64,000 bases of DNA from Linepithema humile. Lineage: Eukaryota > Arthropoda > Insecta > Hymenoptera > Formicidae. How positions within the stretch are numbered: position 1 is the first letter of the stretch; every line of letters begins with the position of its first letter. The notes below the pieces were generated by a model. The model made no database searches, had not been told where the DNA came from, and saw only the letters and a list, made by a program, of their open reading frames with translations. A program made the translations under genes and the position numbers. Below, in pieces: positions 35,679-48,800 of the stretch. The stretch spans positions 5,715,001 through 5,779,000 of the forward strand of contig NC_090132.1 of assembly GCF_040581485.1 (NCBI RefSeq), written 5' to 3'.

Positions 35679-38600
35679 TTAAAGTACGTGAAGATTCTCG
35701 CAATTCTTAAACTTGCTATCCTCCTTGCCGAAGAGCCAAGTGAGCATTTGTCTAGCTTTCATGCTTGCGCGCACAACGCCTCTAGACTTGTACCAATGAC
35801 CGCTCCCTTCGCTACCGCTGTTTCGGTTCTCTTGGTTACCCTGGACCACTTTCAAACGGATTTGATTTAGTATGCCGACTAGAAGCTCGTCGACATTGTG
35901 ATTGATGCCCACCGACACTTCGACGAATTTCGCACGATAGGTGCAGGCCAAGCACTTTCCGTCTACAATGTACAATCCGGAAATTTATGATGGCAAATAA
36001 TTGTATTTATAATAAGTATTTAAAATATTAAAAGTAATATCACAACATAGAAAATTGAAAATTTTTTCTCGTATTTTATAAGATAAGGTTTATATTTCTA
36101 AATCCAAAATTTATCATTTTTAATGATAACATATAAAATATTTGGTTGTATAACCCCAAATTATATTTTTATGCTATCAAAAAAATTAATTATTCCGAAC
36201 AAGTGTGAATGTCGTAGAAATGGCAATTTTATTTTTATCCTAGAATTTGATATACCACAAAGTGTTACCGCTACAAAACTGCCTAACCGTGAAAAAACGT
36301 ATATGTGAAAAAAGAGAAAGATATTCCGCCACTTACCCTGGGGCGAAACCACTCTGGAACGAACCAAATCGACCTTGTTCCCGACCAGAATAGCCGGTCT
36401 ACCACGAAGAAGGTCTTGATCGTGAAGTCGAGCGAGATATTCCTCGGCCCTTTGAAAGGAAGCCTTGTCGATCACTGAATACATTACGACGAAGGCATCC
36501 GGTAACGGCATTTTTTCCAATTCGGTCTGTACACGAATCAAATTTATAAAGGTAAAAGAAAATTCTAAACTTTGTCTGTCAATCTCAGAACGTAGAATAT
36601 ATAATAGAATCTCGTTAAAAAATTGTAGTTAAATTAATAATTAAAATACATAATGCATAACAAATTTTCTGTCTTTTTCATAATTAGTTTGCTTTATTTC
36701 TGTCATTGTTTCTTGTTAATTTCATATAGTTTAATTGTGTCATTTTTATTATTTTATTGTGTTTTCCAATATATTCAGTTAATGCAAAAATTTTATGTTT
36801 ATATTCACTAAATAGCAGTGTAGATAATAATTTTTACTAGCTCTATGTCATAAAATTTATGACAAAATATACACAATCAACAAATCTATTATAAAGAGAG
36901 AGACGATTCTTTACCTTTGGATTGGCGATGTTTAAAAACTTAAGCTCGCTTTCTTCCCCATTCAGCATCACGAAAACAGATTGCTCACTCGGCACATCTG
37001 TAATAAGAATAAAAAATGATATATCGAACAGTTTTCACAGAAAGCATATTTTTTTGGCGGATATTTTCAATATTGCAATAAAAAATGTTTTCTTAAAACC
37101 AAAATAAATTTTTTATACTTTCTTCACAATAAAAAAGATAGTTTGTGAGAAATATTACATTTTATTACCTAATTAATAATTTTATTACCTAATTAATAAT
37201 TTAATAATAAATATCTATTACATGTGTCTCTTTTTAAATAGATAATTAAATAAATTTTTATTTTATTAAAAGCTTGTGTGTCATTTACTGTATTAATGTA
37301 TTTGTTTTTTATTATTTACAATGCAATGCATACTTTTTGCATACTTTAGTTGCTACCCTTTTCGCACCATGCGCTGCTATTACTTTCAGGTAAAAAAAGA
37401 TGAGCAAAAAGTCGGTAGAGCACCACAACTTGCCGAGTCATTTATCTCTTTCTCGCTGGCACCAAAATAAATGCGATGGTGAAAAAATAATCAAAAAAAC
37501 CACAAATAAACCTATTTCAAGAGAAACTACCAGAGCAAAAAAACATTCTCGCAAACACGTGCGAGAGAGAGCCGATGATCATTTGCCTCTAAATGTGTCT
37601 GCGGATTGCTTGTCAAGAGCATCGACGAATTGATTTTAGCTTGCTAACGAAACATCGTCGATGACGTCAGAGAGTCGTTTGGATGTCGTTGTCCTAACTA
37701 ATTCTTTTCGGCTGGACGGTTCTACAGATGATATCCAGTAACTGCCAAAAGGTGTAATAAATAACGAACGTTTCTGTCAAACATGGGCGCCAGAAACATA
37801 AAGCAACAGACAGCAAGTATTGTAAACTTCGAAACACACACATCGAGACTAGAATTTTTTTCCAGAATTAGCAGTGTTGGTCTTAAAAAATAAACAGTTA
37901 AATAATTACGGTACAGAAATAGTATAATTAATAAAAAAAATTTTTTTTTTAATTTTAAATCTTTAATTTTAATGTTTATTTATGTTTTCACAAACACAAA
38001 ATACGTTATATTATTTGCTTTTCTGTAGCGCAATCATCCTGGTTCGTTTTCCTTCCAATTTCAAATATCAGTTATGCAACATATGTACATATAAATGATA
38101 TACCTATATATTAATATAGAGAAAACATATAAATGTTATATTTGCTCGGCAATAAGAAAACTTTAAATAATTATTTAGTTTTCAGACAACTCGGAATGTT
38201 AATAAAAATTTTAATTAAATCTCAGTAAAAAAATTAATAAATTATTGTACAGTTTATATCAATTATTATTAGCATGACAGCTTTATCTTTTGCAGCAGTT
38301 TCCAACGAAGCATTACAAGCTTCAATATATATTTTACTTTACTATTTCATATTTAGATATAAAATACTACGTGTTATTTTTATAAAAGTATGCCATAACA
38401 ATAATTAATAAATTACTTATATGTTAGCATTCTCTTTAGAATAAATCTCGCTAGCATAAATAAATAAAATATACTCATAATCAATAAATATTGTACAAAA
38501 ACCAGAAAGAAAAGCACGATTAATAGTAAAAAAACTTTTTCAAATAATATTCAGAATTTTTTCCAAATAATCGTCCGCGCTATTCAGAGATACAAATGTT

Positions 38601-41496
38601 CATACTTTTCCAATACTGTTGCAGCTTACAAATTCCAAGTTATTACATCGTAGTTTTATTCCAAACTGAAATATTCTTTTTGTAGTATTTTTCAATCAAT
38701 TTGGAGACTCGCAAAATATTCCTCGAAATGTCGACATAAATTCGCAATGTGAAATCCCGTACGCTCAGTTGCCAGAAACTAGAGGTTAACGGTCAGACAC
38801 GATTGGGTTGACAAATATGTACTTACCTAGAATTAGAAAAAAACATAAGAAAAAAAAAGAAACAGAAGCTGGAATGACAAATCTCTCAATCGTTTGAATA
38901 TAAAGCATACTGAAAATCGCTGAATGAGAAAGATGGAATCCGCAACACATCAAACATCTAGCTTGTCAAACTGCAAAAAGCTCCGAGAAGATAGAAGGTA
39001 TTTTTATAAAATTAAAATCATGAAATAAAATTCTTATATTGTTCACAAATTCGTTCGCAAATTCAACAGCGCGCAATATAAAAAGATCAAAGCAAATAAT
39101 AATGCAAGATTGGGACGATTTCTGCGAAATATATCATAGCAGTGAACAGTGAGCAGTCATATACATGTGTATCAATTTGTTTTAATAAATGTAATACTTT
39201 TTCCGAGATACACGATGTCTCAAGTTAAAAGCTGAGTCGGTTTCGAATGAAAACGAAGAAACGTATTTTTCACGAGATAATTAGTTCAATAAAATCATGC
39301 ATAAAACGGGATATAATGGGATTAACGCTCAGAACAAGTCCGATTGACGGCGCGTGACGGGAGTATCATGAAAATAAGTGGAGACTGACTGACATTTTGA
39401 GGTTGCAAGATCGCACTGCAGTGCGAATAAATATCGCGGAAATCGGTGAAATAATTTTCATGCGCAAGCGCACCGCAATTTTCATTTCGCGGGGACAAAT
39501 TATTGATTTTTAACATGCCACAAAAAGATTTTCACTTTTTTAATTATTGTGACTACGTGAAATGCTCACTCAATCAGTGCGATATTTCAGCGTCGAATCC
39601 GCAATTTTCACAGACAATAGCTTGATACTGTGTTGAGTTTGGTCGTATTTCATTCACATCAAATTTTTAATAACACTAACGCGTTCAATCGGGAAAGTAA
39701 TCAAGCTTAATCTATAACAAATTTTAACGTTTTTGAAGCTATTAATTCTAACAGCTATCAATTTTGACAATTTTGACAAATTTAATCCAAAAGTATTACT
39801 CTAAAATATAATTATACAATTATCGATTTACCATATTCATTTACCACAAAAGTAGCTTTTAATTAATCTCCAATTACTTTCGATTATTTTGTTCAATAAC
39901 TTTTCAAATGATTAAAATTCCGAAATGTCAACGTATCGCACGTGTTGCTAATTTATTAAATTTTGCTTCTAATGAAATATAATTTATCTAATGTAATTAT
40001 TAATAAATTATAACTATTATAGATTTATTGTAAATAATTAATTTATGTTTAAACATAGAAATGTTACGTATTAATACATGTAATATATAATACATGTAAC
40101 GGTATACAGAGAATAGTAAAGCTGTCTATTACGTCCATAACATTGATCATATTTTACCGTATTTATCAATATTGTAGTATTTGCAATTTCTGCCATAATT
40201 CTCGAGAGAGAAAGCATTACTTTTTTCAAAAAAATAGAAAATGCGCTGAAAACAGAAAGAGAAGAGAGGACAGAGAGAAAGAGAAAGAATGAGAGACGAA
40301 AGAAGAGAGGAAAGATTCAACGAAGAACGAGAAGGAGAACAGACGATGAACAGACGCGAACCCTCTATGATGTACGCTTATAGCATGGAGCGGGCGCAAA
40401 ATTAACCGCGGCTATTTCCGAGCGGCTTGTTCCTGCACTTTTCTTTTTTACATCTTCGTGGAAATCGCGCTTGCTTTTCGAGGCGAACGTACTCAATCGA
40501 CTCACACGCGCGAGCTCGTTGCTCCCTTTTCCCGTGCAAAGTCACGTAGCACATCGCAATATAATAGTCCGAAATACAAGTTTGACTGAATAAAATCTTT
40601 TGTGTAGACCGAAATATGTATCTAAATGATATAGTGGTACCATGAAGTTGCGAACAAAGTCAACATAAATTTTAGAGACCTGAAAACTTGACAATTTTAT
40701 ATAAAAAAATACGTCAGAATATTTCAAGTGTAATTTGCACAAACTTGCTTCTAATGCCATACATTAAATAATCTAATTACACAATTTATATATTTTAATT
40801 TTAAAAATAATTAAAAAACAGAGAATTACTTGCATAACGTACGATATTATTGTTTTACAACGCTAAAAAATATATATTTTAAATTACTGAAACATAATAT
40901 TGTGCGCGCTATTTAGCCTTAAAAGTATCAAATACAAAAAGAAAATACAACTTATTAAAATCAAATTTAAAATTTACGTTTTATTATATTTAATTCAATA
41001 ATTATTGCGTTAATAATTTTATTTATTTATTATTAATTACATTTAATTATTGGCAAATATTAGCAATAAAAGAAATTAATTAATTATTAAATTTATGATT
41101 TATGATTTATGATTTTAAAAGAACTTGAAACATTTCTTTATAATAATCAATTTTTTAATATTAACTAATTAATATATTAGATCATTTCTTTGTTTAAAAG
41201 AAATAAGAGTTTAATACATCGCACTACAAAAATGTACATTCTGAAGTTCTAGGTTTATCAAATGATTTTAAGGCATAAAAATGAATAAAATACATTTTAA
41301 CGTTAATGTACATTTTATTCATTCAGCAGACCTAGAACTTTACTGTGATACATTGCAATCTTATATTTATATTAGCATCAATACTTTCGTACCACTTTTC
41401 ACACAATTGTTTTAGATCACATAATTAATTACAGTAGAAAAAAATCATATTTAGTTCAATTAGATTTTCGGATCATGACGTATATTTGTTCTCCCT

Positions 41497-41550
<54 letters not shown>

Positions 41551-44500
41551 TTCTCTCGCGATGAGTAGTCTGTTGGCCTCGATCCCGATTTGCAGCAAAA
41601 TTATTGCGTGAAACTTGACATCAGCCTAAATTCTTTTTATTTGCGGTCGGTGAAATCTCGATTCAATTTCGATTGCGGCTAATCTGAATTTATATGAAAT
41701 GTGACAATATAGAACATGACTGAAATAAAGTTACGTATACTGCACAGAAATTTTAAACCAGACTGTAAACGGTCTGAATATTTTTACCTCTATTTTTGTA
41801 CTATTGTTTGTCGTTTTAATCACACCACTCGTTTCTACCGTTTCATTTTAAAGAATGGGTTTACCGTATCCAAGTTTTGATAAAAATGTCAGGTGTATAA
41901 TATAAATGTCAGATATATTATATGGTTGAAATATACTTAATTGTACAAGATTATAAATTACTTCAGGGATAATTTAAATATTCAACAAGTTTTTCGTAGG
42001 TATTATAAAATTAAACATCTTTTACACGTTAGATTCTTATTTTTCTATTACGTAAACATATTTACTACTTCCATAAAATTTCCTCTCTTATTTTTTCTAA
42101 AGCAAAAAAGTAATCTTATGTTTGTCGTACATTTCAAATGTATTTAAAAAAATAAATTTTGATTTTAGATAGATTGCAAATGTAATTTGTTTTGTTAATT
42201 TTTATATCTCGATTATATATAAATGAAAATTTATAGAATGTCAGAAACAATTGTTTACAGTTTGTCAAACATACAAATTAAAAATTTATAAAAAATGCAT
42301 ATGTTTTTGGGGGCTACAATTATTTGATAAAAATTAAAGTATTTATTGTTTAGAATATTTTTGACACGCTTGCGCTTTCACAGCATTTACGCTTTATTTT
42401 ACAGAAATTTATAAATTATTCGTTTGCGTAAGCTCTTTTTAGTAAGGTTTTAACGTTGATTTTCAATTAAAATCTTTCCTTCGTGTCCTCTTTATTGATG
42501 TTAGTGAAATTAGTTTTATCAAAGATACGATAATCTTTTTCAATTTTACTCATATCTTAAATGCGATTGTGGTAACTATTAATTATTCCACGTAATCCCC
42601 ATCAGGTTTGATTGACTTTTTTACCATTAATAAATGTTCCGTATTCTCCTTGAAGCTTTCTGCGCAATTAATCGTGAATCTGTTTTCCACTCCATTTTGC
42701 TTCTACTGTCTTTTGCAAACCATCTCTTTTTTATTCCCAATTGTGTGTTTGAAACACACGTGACATCGAAAAGCTTTCGTAAGTATTATAAAACTCAACA
42801 AGTAGGTCACTAAATATGTATCTTTTTCTAAAACTTATATAATAACAGTTACAATACATTTGCAATTCACAAATTGCATGTTTGATAATGTATCAATAAG
42901 TTTACCATAATTAATTAATGATCAATTAACATCAAATTCTACAATCTATAATTCATGTAGCAGTCTCAATACTTAAAATAATCAAATCAAATTAAGACGT
43001 AATTAAGGATATATAATTAATATAGTTTGTTTAATTAGGTTATTAGTTACCGCACAATTATATATATCATTATACGTAATAGAAATTATAATAATATATG
43101 TATCTAATTACAAGAATGAAGCAATGTGATAAACGGTAATGTATCTTAGCTTGTCACAAGGTTCGTGAGATTAGCTATACAGGATGTTATCATATAACTA
43201 TCTGTGTAGCTGAGGTGTTCATTGAGCTATTACGATGCCATTACGCAGCTGCGCTATAATATGAACATAATCCGTATATATGCGTGGTTTGTCGCTTTGA
43301 ATACAATTATAATCTCGGTGATTAAAATGTACTCACGGAGTCGCTTTGAGATGCAGCATAAGCTTCAAATGTACGTCACGGAAAATATGCTCTATTATTA
43401 TTAAATTTTATTATTGTTAGATAATTTATATTGCAATATCGATAAAAATATTATTAAACGACCGATGGGTTAGGGTTGTTAAGTAAAAATAGGTTTCAAC
43501 ATGAAAGTGATAAGGGAATTTCAATAAATACGTACTATCACGTAGAAATAATTGAGCGTCGTGATTAAATTATTAATTGAATTACGGGAGCGCCATGGTA
43601 ATAAAGATAATCAACTAAAGAATGCTAATGGAATGGGGTTCCGATATACACAGTTATAATTAATAGCTAGTAGATCAATCGTTGATTTTCCTCAAATAAT
43701 ATATAATATTTTAATTAAAAACGATTTCTTTCCTTTATTCATTAATATATAATTTCAATATAATTTAATATTTTCTTATAGCAATTAAAAAGCTGTAAAA
43801 AATAATAAAGAACCGCTGTTATGCACTTCTTAATATTTTTAATTAAAATTTTATGAAAAATAAGTATTATCAACAATCAATTTCCTCAATAATAAATAAG
43901 GTAATTTCTTCTATTTTTATTTTTTAAATAATAATCGATGCAAAATTAATTATAAGTTTGTGGAGAATATTCTTTGCACTTCATTTGTTCCCGGAATTTT
44001 CCTTGTGTATTTAAGTGTTTTCAACCGATATTGATCACAAGGAAATGAAAGCAAAGTTTGCAACGGTGTCTACGAAAAGATCAGAGAACAAGAAGAATGT
44101 AAAATAAACAGATGTGTGAGAGGAAGAACACATGAATCACTGCATCGCGTAAGCGCTAGGATCACACGAGGTAACGGCCAAAGTCGTTAATATTTTCGAA
44201 AGCTGAGACACACACTAGAGCAGGATCAACATCTATTCCTCTGTGACCTCTTGGCATTTGGCACAGGTTGCTGTGTTTTATTCCCAATCTTACTTTTCAG
44301 AGCAAGATAAAATGCCTTCATGCTTGCATTTTACGTGTACCAATTTGCGAATGCGTAAAATTCTGCGCGTTTTGATTAATGCCAAAAATTGCATCTCTTC
44401 TTTAATAATAAATTGGAAGCTCTATTATAGCCGTAAAAAAAATAGAGCTGCGAGGTTATCCATGTTTTACTTCCGAGTTTTATATATTTGGCAGCAGCAT

Positions 44501-45838
44501 ACAAATAGCTTCGCGCACGAAGTGTGATTATTACGAGAGTTACGCCATTGAGACTCTCGATACCGTTTCGAAAGCATTATTTCCGTTTTGACGCGAATAT
44601 TGCTCACCGGCGCATACTGATGGACATAAATAGAAAATCCTGTTATATTGGAATATAAAAAAAAATACATATATGAGGAAAATAGAAGAGGGCGCGGATT
44701 TTTTTCTCTGAGCGAGCGTGCCCCATTGTTTGATAGCTCGTACGAATATCGATCGTAATAGCGCCGGATGACGTCGCCAAACGTGGATTGAATGTGTCCA
44801 ACTGGAACAAAGCCTCACTCGTCTCGCTTATCATACTTTAGCTCCAATGAAAGAGTTGTGAGAAAGTTTTTCAACGAGAAGAAGAATCTGCGATGGGGGG
44901 AAAAACAGGCGAGAAAATTGCCTGATTAATTACTAATAATTAATGACTGGTAAATATTAAACCAAATTTCATGAAAAAGCGATCCTTTCGTATGAAAAGG
45001 ATAAAAATAGAAGTCGATTTTTTATAACTCGATTTGTTGAGTAAACTATGGAAGAATAAATGTATCCAATTTATAGATAACAGAAAGTATTAGTTATTAT
45101 TTTAAACAAATAATGATAAATTTAATTTTTAAAATCGACTTTAACTCTATATTTTATATATCTCTTTGCTGTAAAGGTGAACTGCGATACAAAGTAAATT
45201 CTTTTTATGAAATTTTGCTATAAAATAATATTATGTGAGAAATTAAAATTAAATAATCCAATTTTTTCAAAATAGAACTAACTTAAATAAATTTATTTTT
45301 CAATAAAAAACAATCATTTATAATAAAAATAGATAAACGTTCGTAGTGTGCGGCTTTCAGCTAAGTTAATAAAAAAATATAGAAATAGAACAATTAAGAT
45401 CAATGGGATCGAACGGTGCAAAAGCTATCTCTGTCTGTTTTAACAGGTGGATACTGCAAGGATGGTTGACAGGGCGGCGACGATTATTCACATCATCGTC
45501 GAGACGGTGTAGGTCCTCGACCCAAATACCTACGCAAATTCTGTATTACGCGAGACATCGCCAATGCTTTAATAATCAATACTGAGTGGTAGAAAAATTT
45601 AATACATTACATATTCATGTCCAATTTCAATTTGTTTTAAATACCGCAGAGTTTAATTTTTAAGTAAACAACTCGAAATATATTCTATTTGATGACAAAA
45701 TGATGAAAAAACAAATATGTACTTTTTATGCATATGTTAGCACTTTCCTTTTCATTTTATACATCATATATTGATATGCCATTTTTGTCTGTCTTATATT
45801 TAATCGCAAATATTATATTAATACTATTATATTATCAA

Positions 45839-45870
<32 letters not shown>

Positions 45871-48800
45871 AAATATTCTATGTCTGATCATACAATACTT
45901 TTTCTCCTTTGAATTCTCAACTGAATAATATTAATTTCGTGCAGAAAAATTTTGAAATGTAATAATAGCGCATATATACAGAGTGTTTTATAATGTCCGT
46001 GCCAACGCTCGTGTACGGATAGAGTGCGGTAAACTGAATAGAAAAGTCCTTTACCGTTTTGCAATTTTTGCAATAGTAATTGAGATATTAATTAAAAGGA
46101 ATTGACGAATAATCGCGCGTTGCGCGTAGTTAGATCGTGGGCTGTACACTCTAAACGTGACAACAACGAGGATCGCATGGAAACGAAAAATAACACGTAG
46201 CAAGAGCAGGAGTGATATGCGTTGTTATTTTTCGTTACCATGCGATTCTCATTGCTGTCACGCCTAGAGCGTACAGCCTACGATCTAGCCGCGATCAACT
46301 TTTCTATTCAGTTTACCGCACTCTATTCGCACACGAGCGTTGGCACGGACATTATGAAACACCCTGTATGTATATGTGTGTGTGTATATGCGCTATTACT
46401 ACATTTCTAAATTTTCCTGCACGAAATTAATATTATTCAGTTGAGAATTCAAAGGAGAAAAAGTATTGTATGATCAGACATAGAATATTCGTCTATTGAT
46501 ACTCTTATATTATGGAATCAATTGATCTTGTTCTATAGTATCGATTTAAAAGCGTCGTCCGCGACTTATTCAGTGAGAATAGCGTATATCCCAAAGCATT
46601 TAGGAAACCGGAAACTACGCTTTTCTCGGCGGAGCTTGGCGCCGTCTTTCAACGGAGCGCAATCGAAATATACACAGGAGATCGCCACGTAAACTCGCGC
46701 GATATAATCGAGGATCGTGCCGTGTGCAAATCGCTGAAAGCTACCATGGAGGTTATTTGCTACAGAATCGATCGAAAACTGTTCAATGATTTCCTCCCTG
46801 TGATCGTTTCCACACGGTCGCGTTTACACAACATCGTAATGAAACGTATTGTTGAGAGGGATTTAATCCCGTTGCTCTCGAACAGGATTACGTTTGGTGC
46901 TTCTCTTATTATAATACATTGCATCTTTACTAATCTAATAGGATTAGACGTAATCCTTCAGAAGCCTGATTATGATAGAAACTCTGTATTGACTATACAT
47001 AAATTTCTAATTTCTTTTTATGTGTGGTTTTATAAAATAATTTTGAATTAACCTTTTATTTTAGCAAAAACATTTAATTAAACAGATATCAACTTTATTT
47101 TATAACTTTTAATATTAAATTTTTAATAATTTAGTAATTATTAAAACATTCCGTCATAAATCTAAATATTAAATAAAAATTAAAATTCTGTTACATCTAT
47201 TTGTAATATTAATTCTAAAAATCGAACGTGTGATTGATGATTTCCATTGACCATTAGTACAACGTTAAAGTTTTTTATTTTGTTAAATCGGTAACGATGA
47301 TATCAGTTTTATGAAAATAGCATAATAATAAGTGAAAATAAGAATCGTGTAGTTTCTTCTTTTTATCGTTAGTCTTAAAATCATATCTTCTTCATTGCCT
47401 TATCATGTTCCGAGTATGGCATAAAGTATGTTATGGAACTCACCTCTCTGTCTGTCGTAGGCATTTATGCACTCGCTGGTCATAAACTGACTGATAAGAG
47501 CGGTTTTCCCAACTCCTCTTGTGCCCAGCATAGCGACAGTGTGCGAGGCGACTTCCTTAGGCGGTGCTCGCCGTTCCTCAGTCTCTTTCTCGGCAGGCGC
47601 CAAGGAATTTGATCTCGATCTTCTTCTCCGGAAAGAATCTCCTCTGTTGACGACACCTGCCCGACATAAAACAATTGTCAAAATATTTTATTAAAATTCA
47701 TATTTTGTAAAAAATTTAAAAATCTTTAGAAAATTTTTTATTTCCCATTTTGCAATCATTATTTTCACTATCATATCTCGTTTAATCACATATATTTATT
47801 TTTGTAAATAGATAAAATACATTGCGTATTCTAGACGTCGTTGCGCCCTTTCTAGGCGCACTGACCCCAGTTAATGACGCTAATACCATATTTTACGTGA
47901 GTACCGTTTTAATACGTGCTCAGGATTGGTAGAAGAATCTAGCGGAAATGGAACAGCTGGAATTCTCAGCAAAATTCCATCTCTTGACTAATAAAGCAAT
48001 ATATAAATTATGAAATATGGAATAGAATTGTAGCTTTTCAAAGAAATTATAATTATATGTTCTACATAATTCTATCTGTGAATTATTAAAAAATGTCTTA
48101 CATTTCGTATAATCTTTTGCACACGAGAGACAAGAGCAACAAAATTTAACTTTTCTTTAATTATAATTTATAAAATGTGTTTAAAAAAATTAATTATTAA
48201 GGATAAATTCTATTTATTTTATTTTTAGTTTTCTTTATTAAAACTTATAAATATTTAAATTTACCTTGCAAATATTTAATTAACGTAATAAATAATTATA
48301 TTAATTTTTTAAAATTTCTCAAACAGTTGTATTTATACTATCAACTAATTATATCAACTAATTATATCTTTAATAACAGTTATATGTAATCTAGAATATC
48401 ACAAACTGAATAACAGATTTGCAGATTACCACAAATGTTAAATAGGAATTCCTAAAGAGATTTAGACATTTGCGTAGAGATGAATGCACACGATCGATAT
48501 TAATGCTAAACAAACGTAATTCAAACTAGAAATTGGATTGGTAATATAGCGAACTTGTAAATAATCCTTAGATATCGCAAAAGTAAACTTTGGCCATTGG
48601 GCACGCCACTGGCTTTATGCTAATACATTCGCGTTGTATTAGTAATTGCACGTCAGGTCGAACTAGCTGTAAACTAACCGGTGTGAAAGTTGTGCACCTG
48701 TGTGCACACCAGTATTTTCCATGCATTAAACATAAAAGTGTGCATACAAGAAATTGATTATTCTATAAAATACTCAAATATTCAAATATGTTTGAAAAAG

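Larger units (their letters stand above)
36998..47443 (-). other. Large intron 2 of the RGK gene (about 10.4 kb)
   Basis: Flanked by a GTGAGT donor (47443 side) and a TTACAG acceptor (36998 side). AT-rich with islands of simple repeats. GC-richer blocks at about 40360-40560 and 46530-46780 could be enhancers or unannotated exons. The frame at 46722-47051 (109 codons) has no recognised family. It contains the palindromic element 45872-46489 and several microsatellites listed separately. Confidence 0.7.

Noticed and set aside
46212..46430. Two plus-strand frames within the palindrome
   Set aside because: They run across inverted-repeat sequence and are mirrored by frames in the other arm; no protein likeness.
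46722..47051. 109-codon frame in the large RGK intron
   Set aside because: The first half looks protein-like, but there are no splice borders, no recognised family, and the second half is low-complexity.
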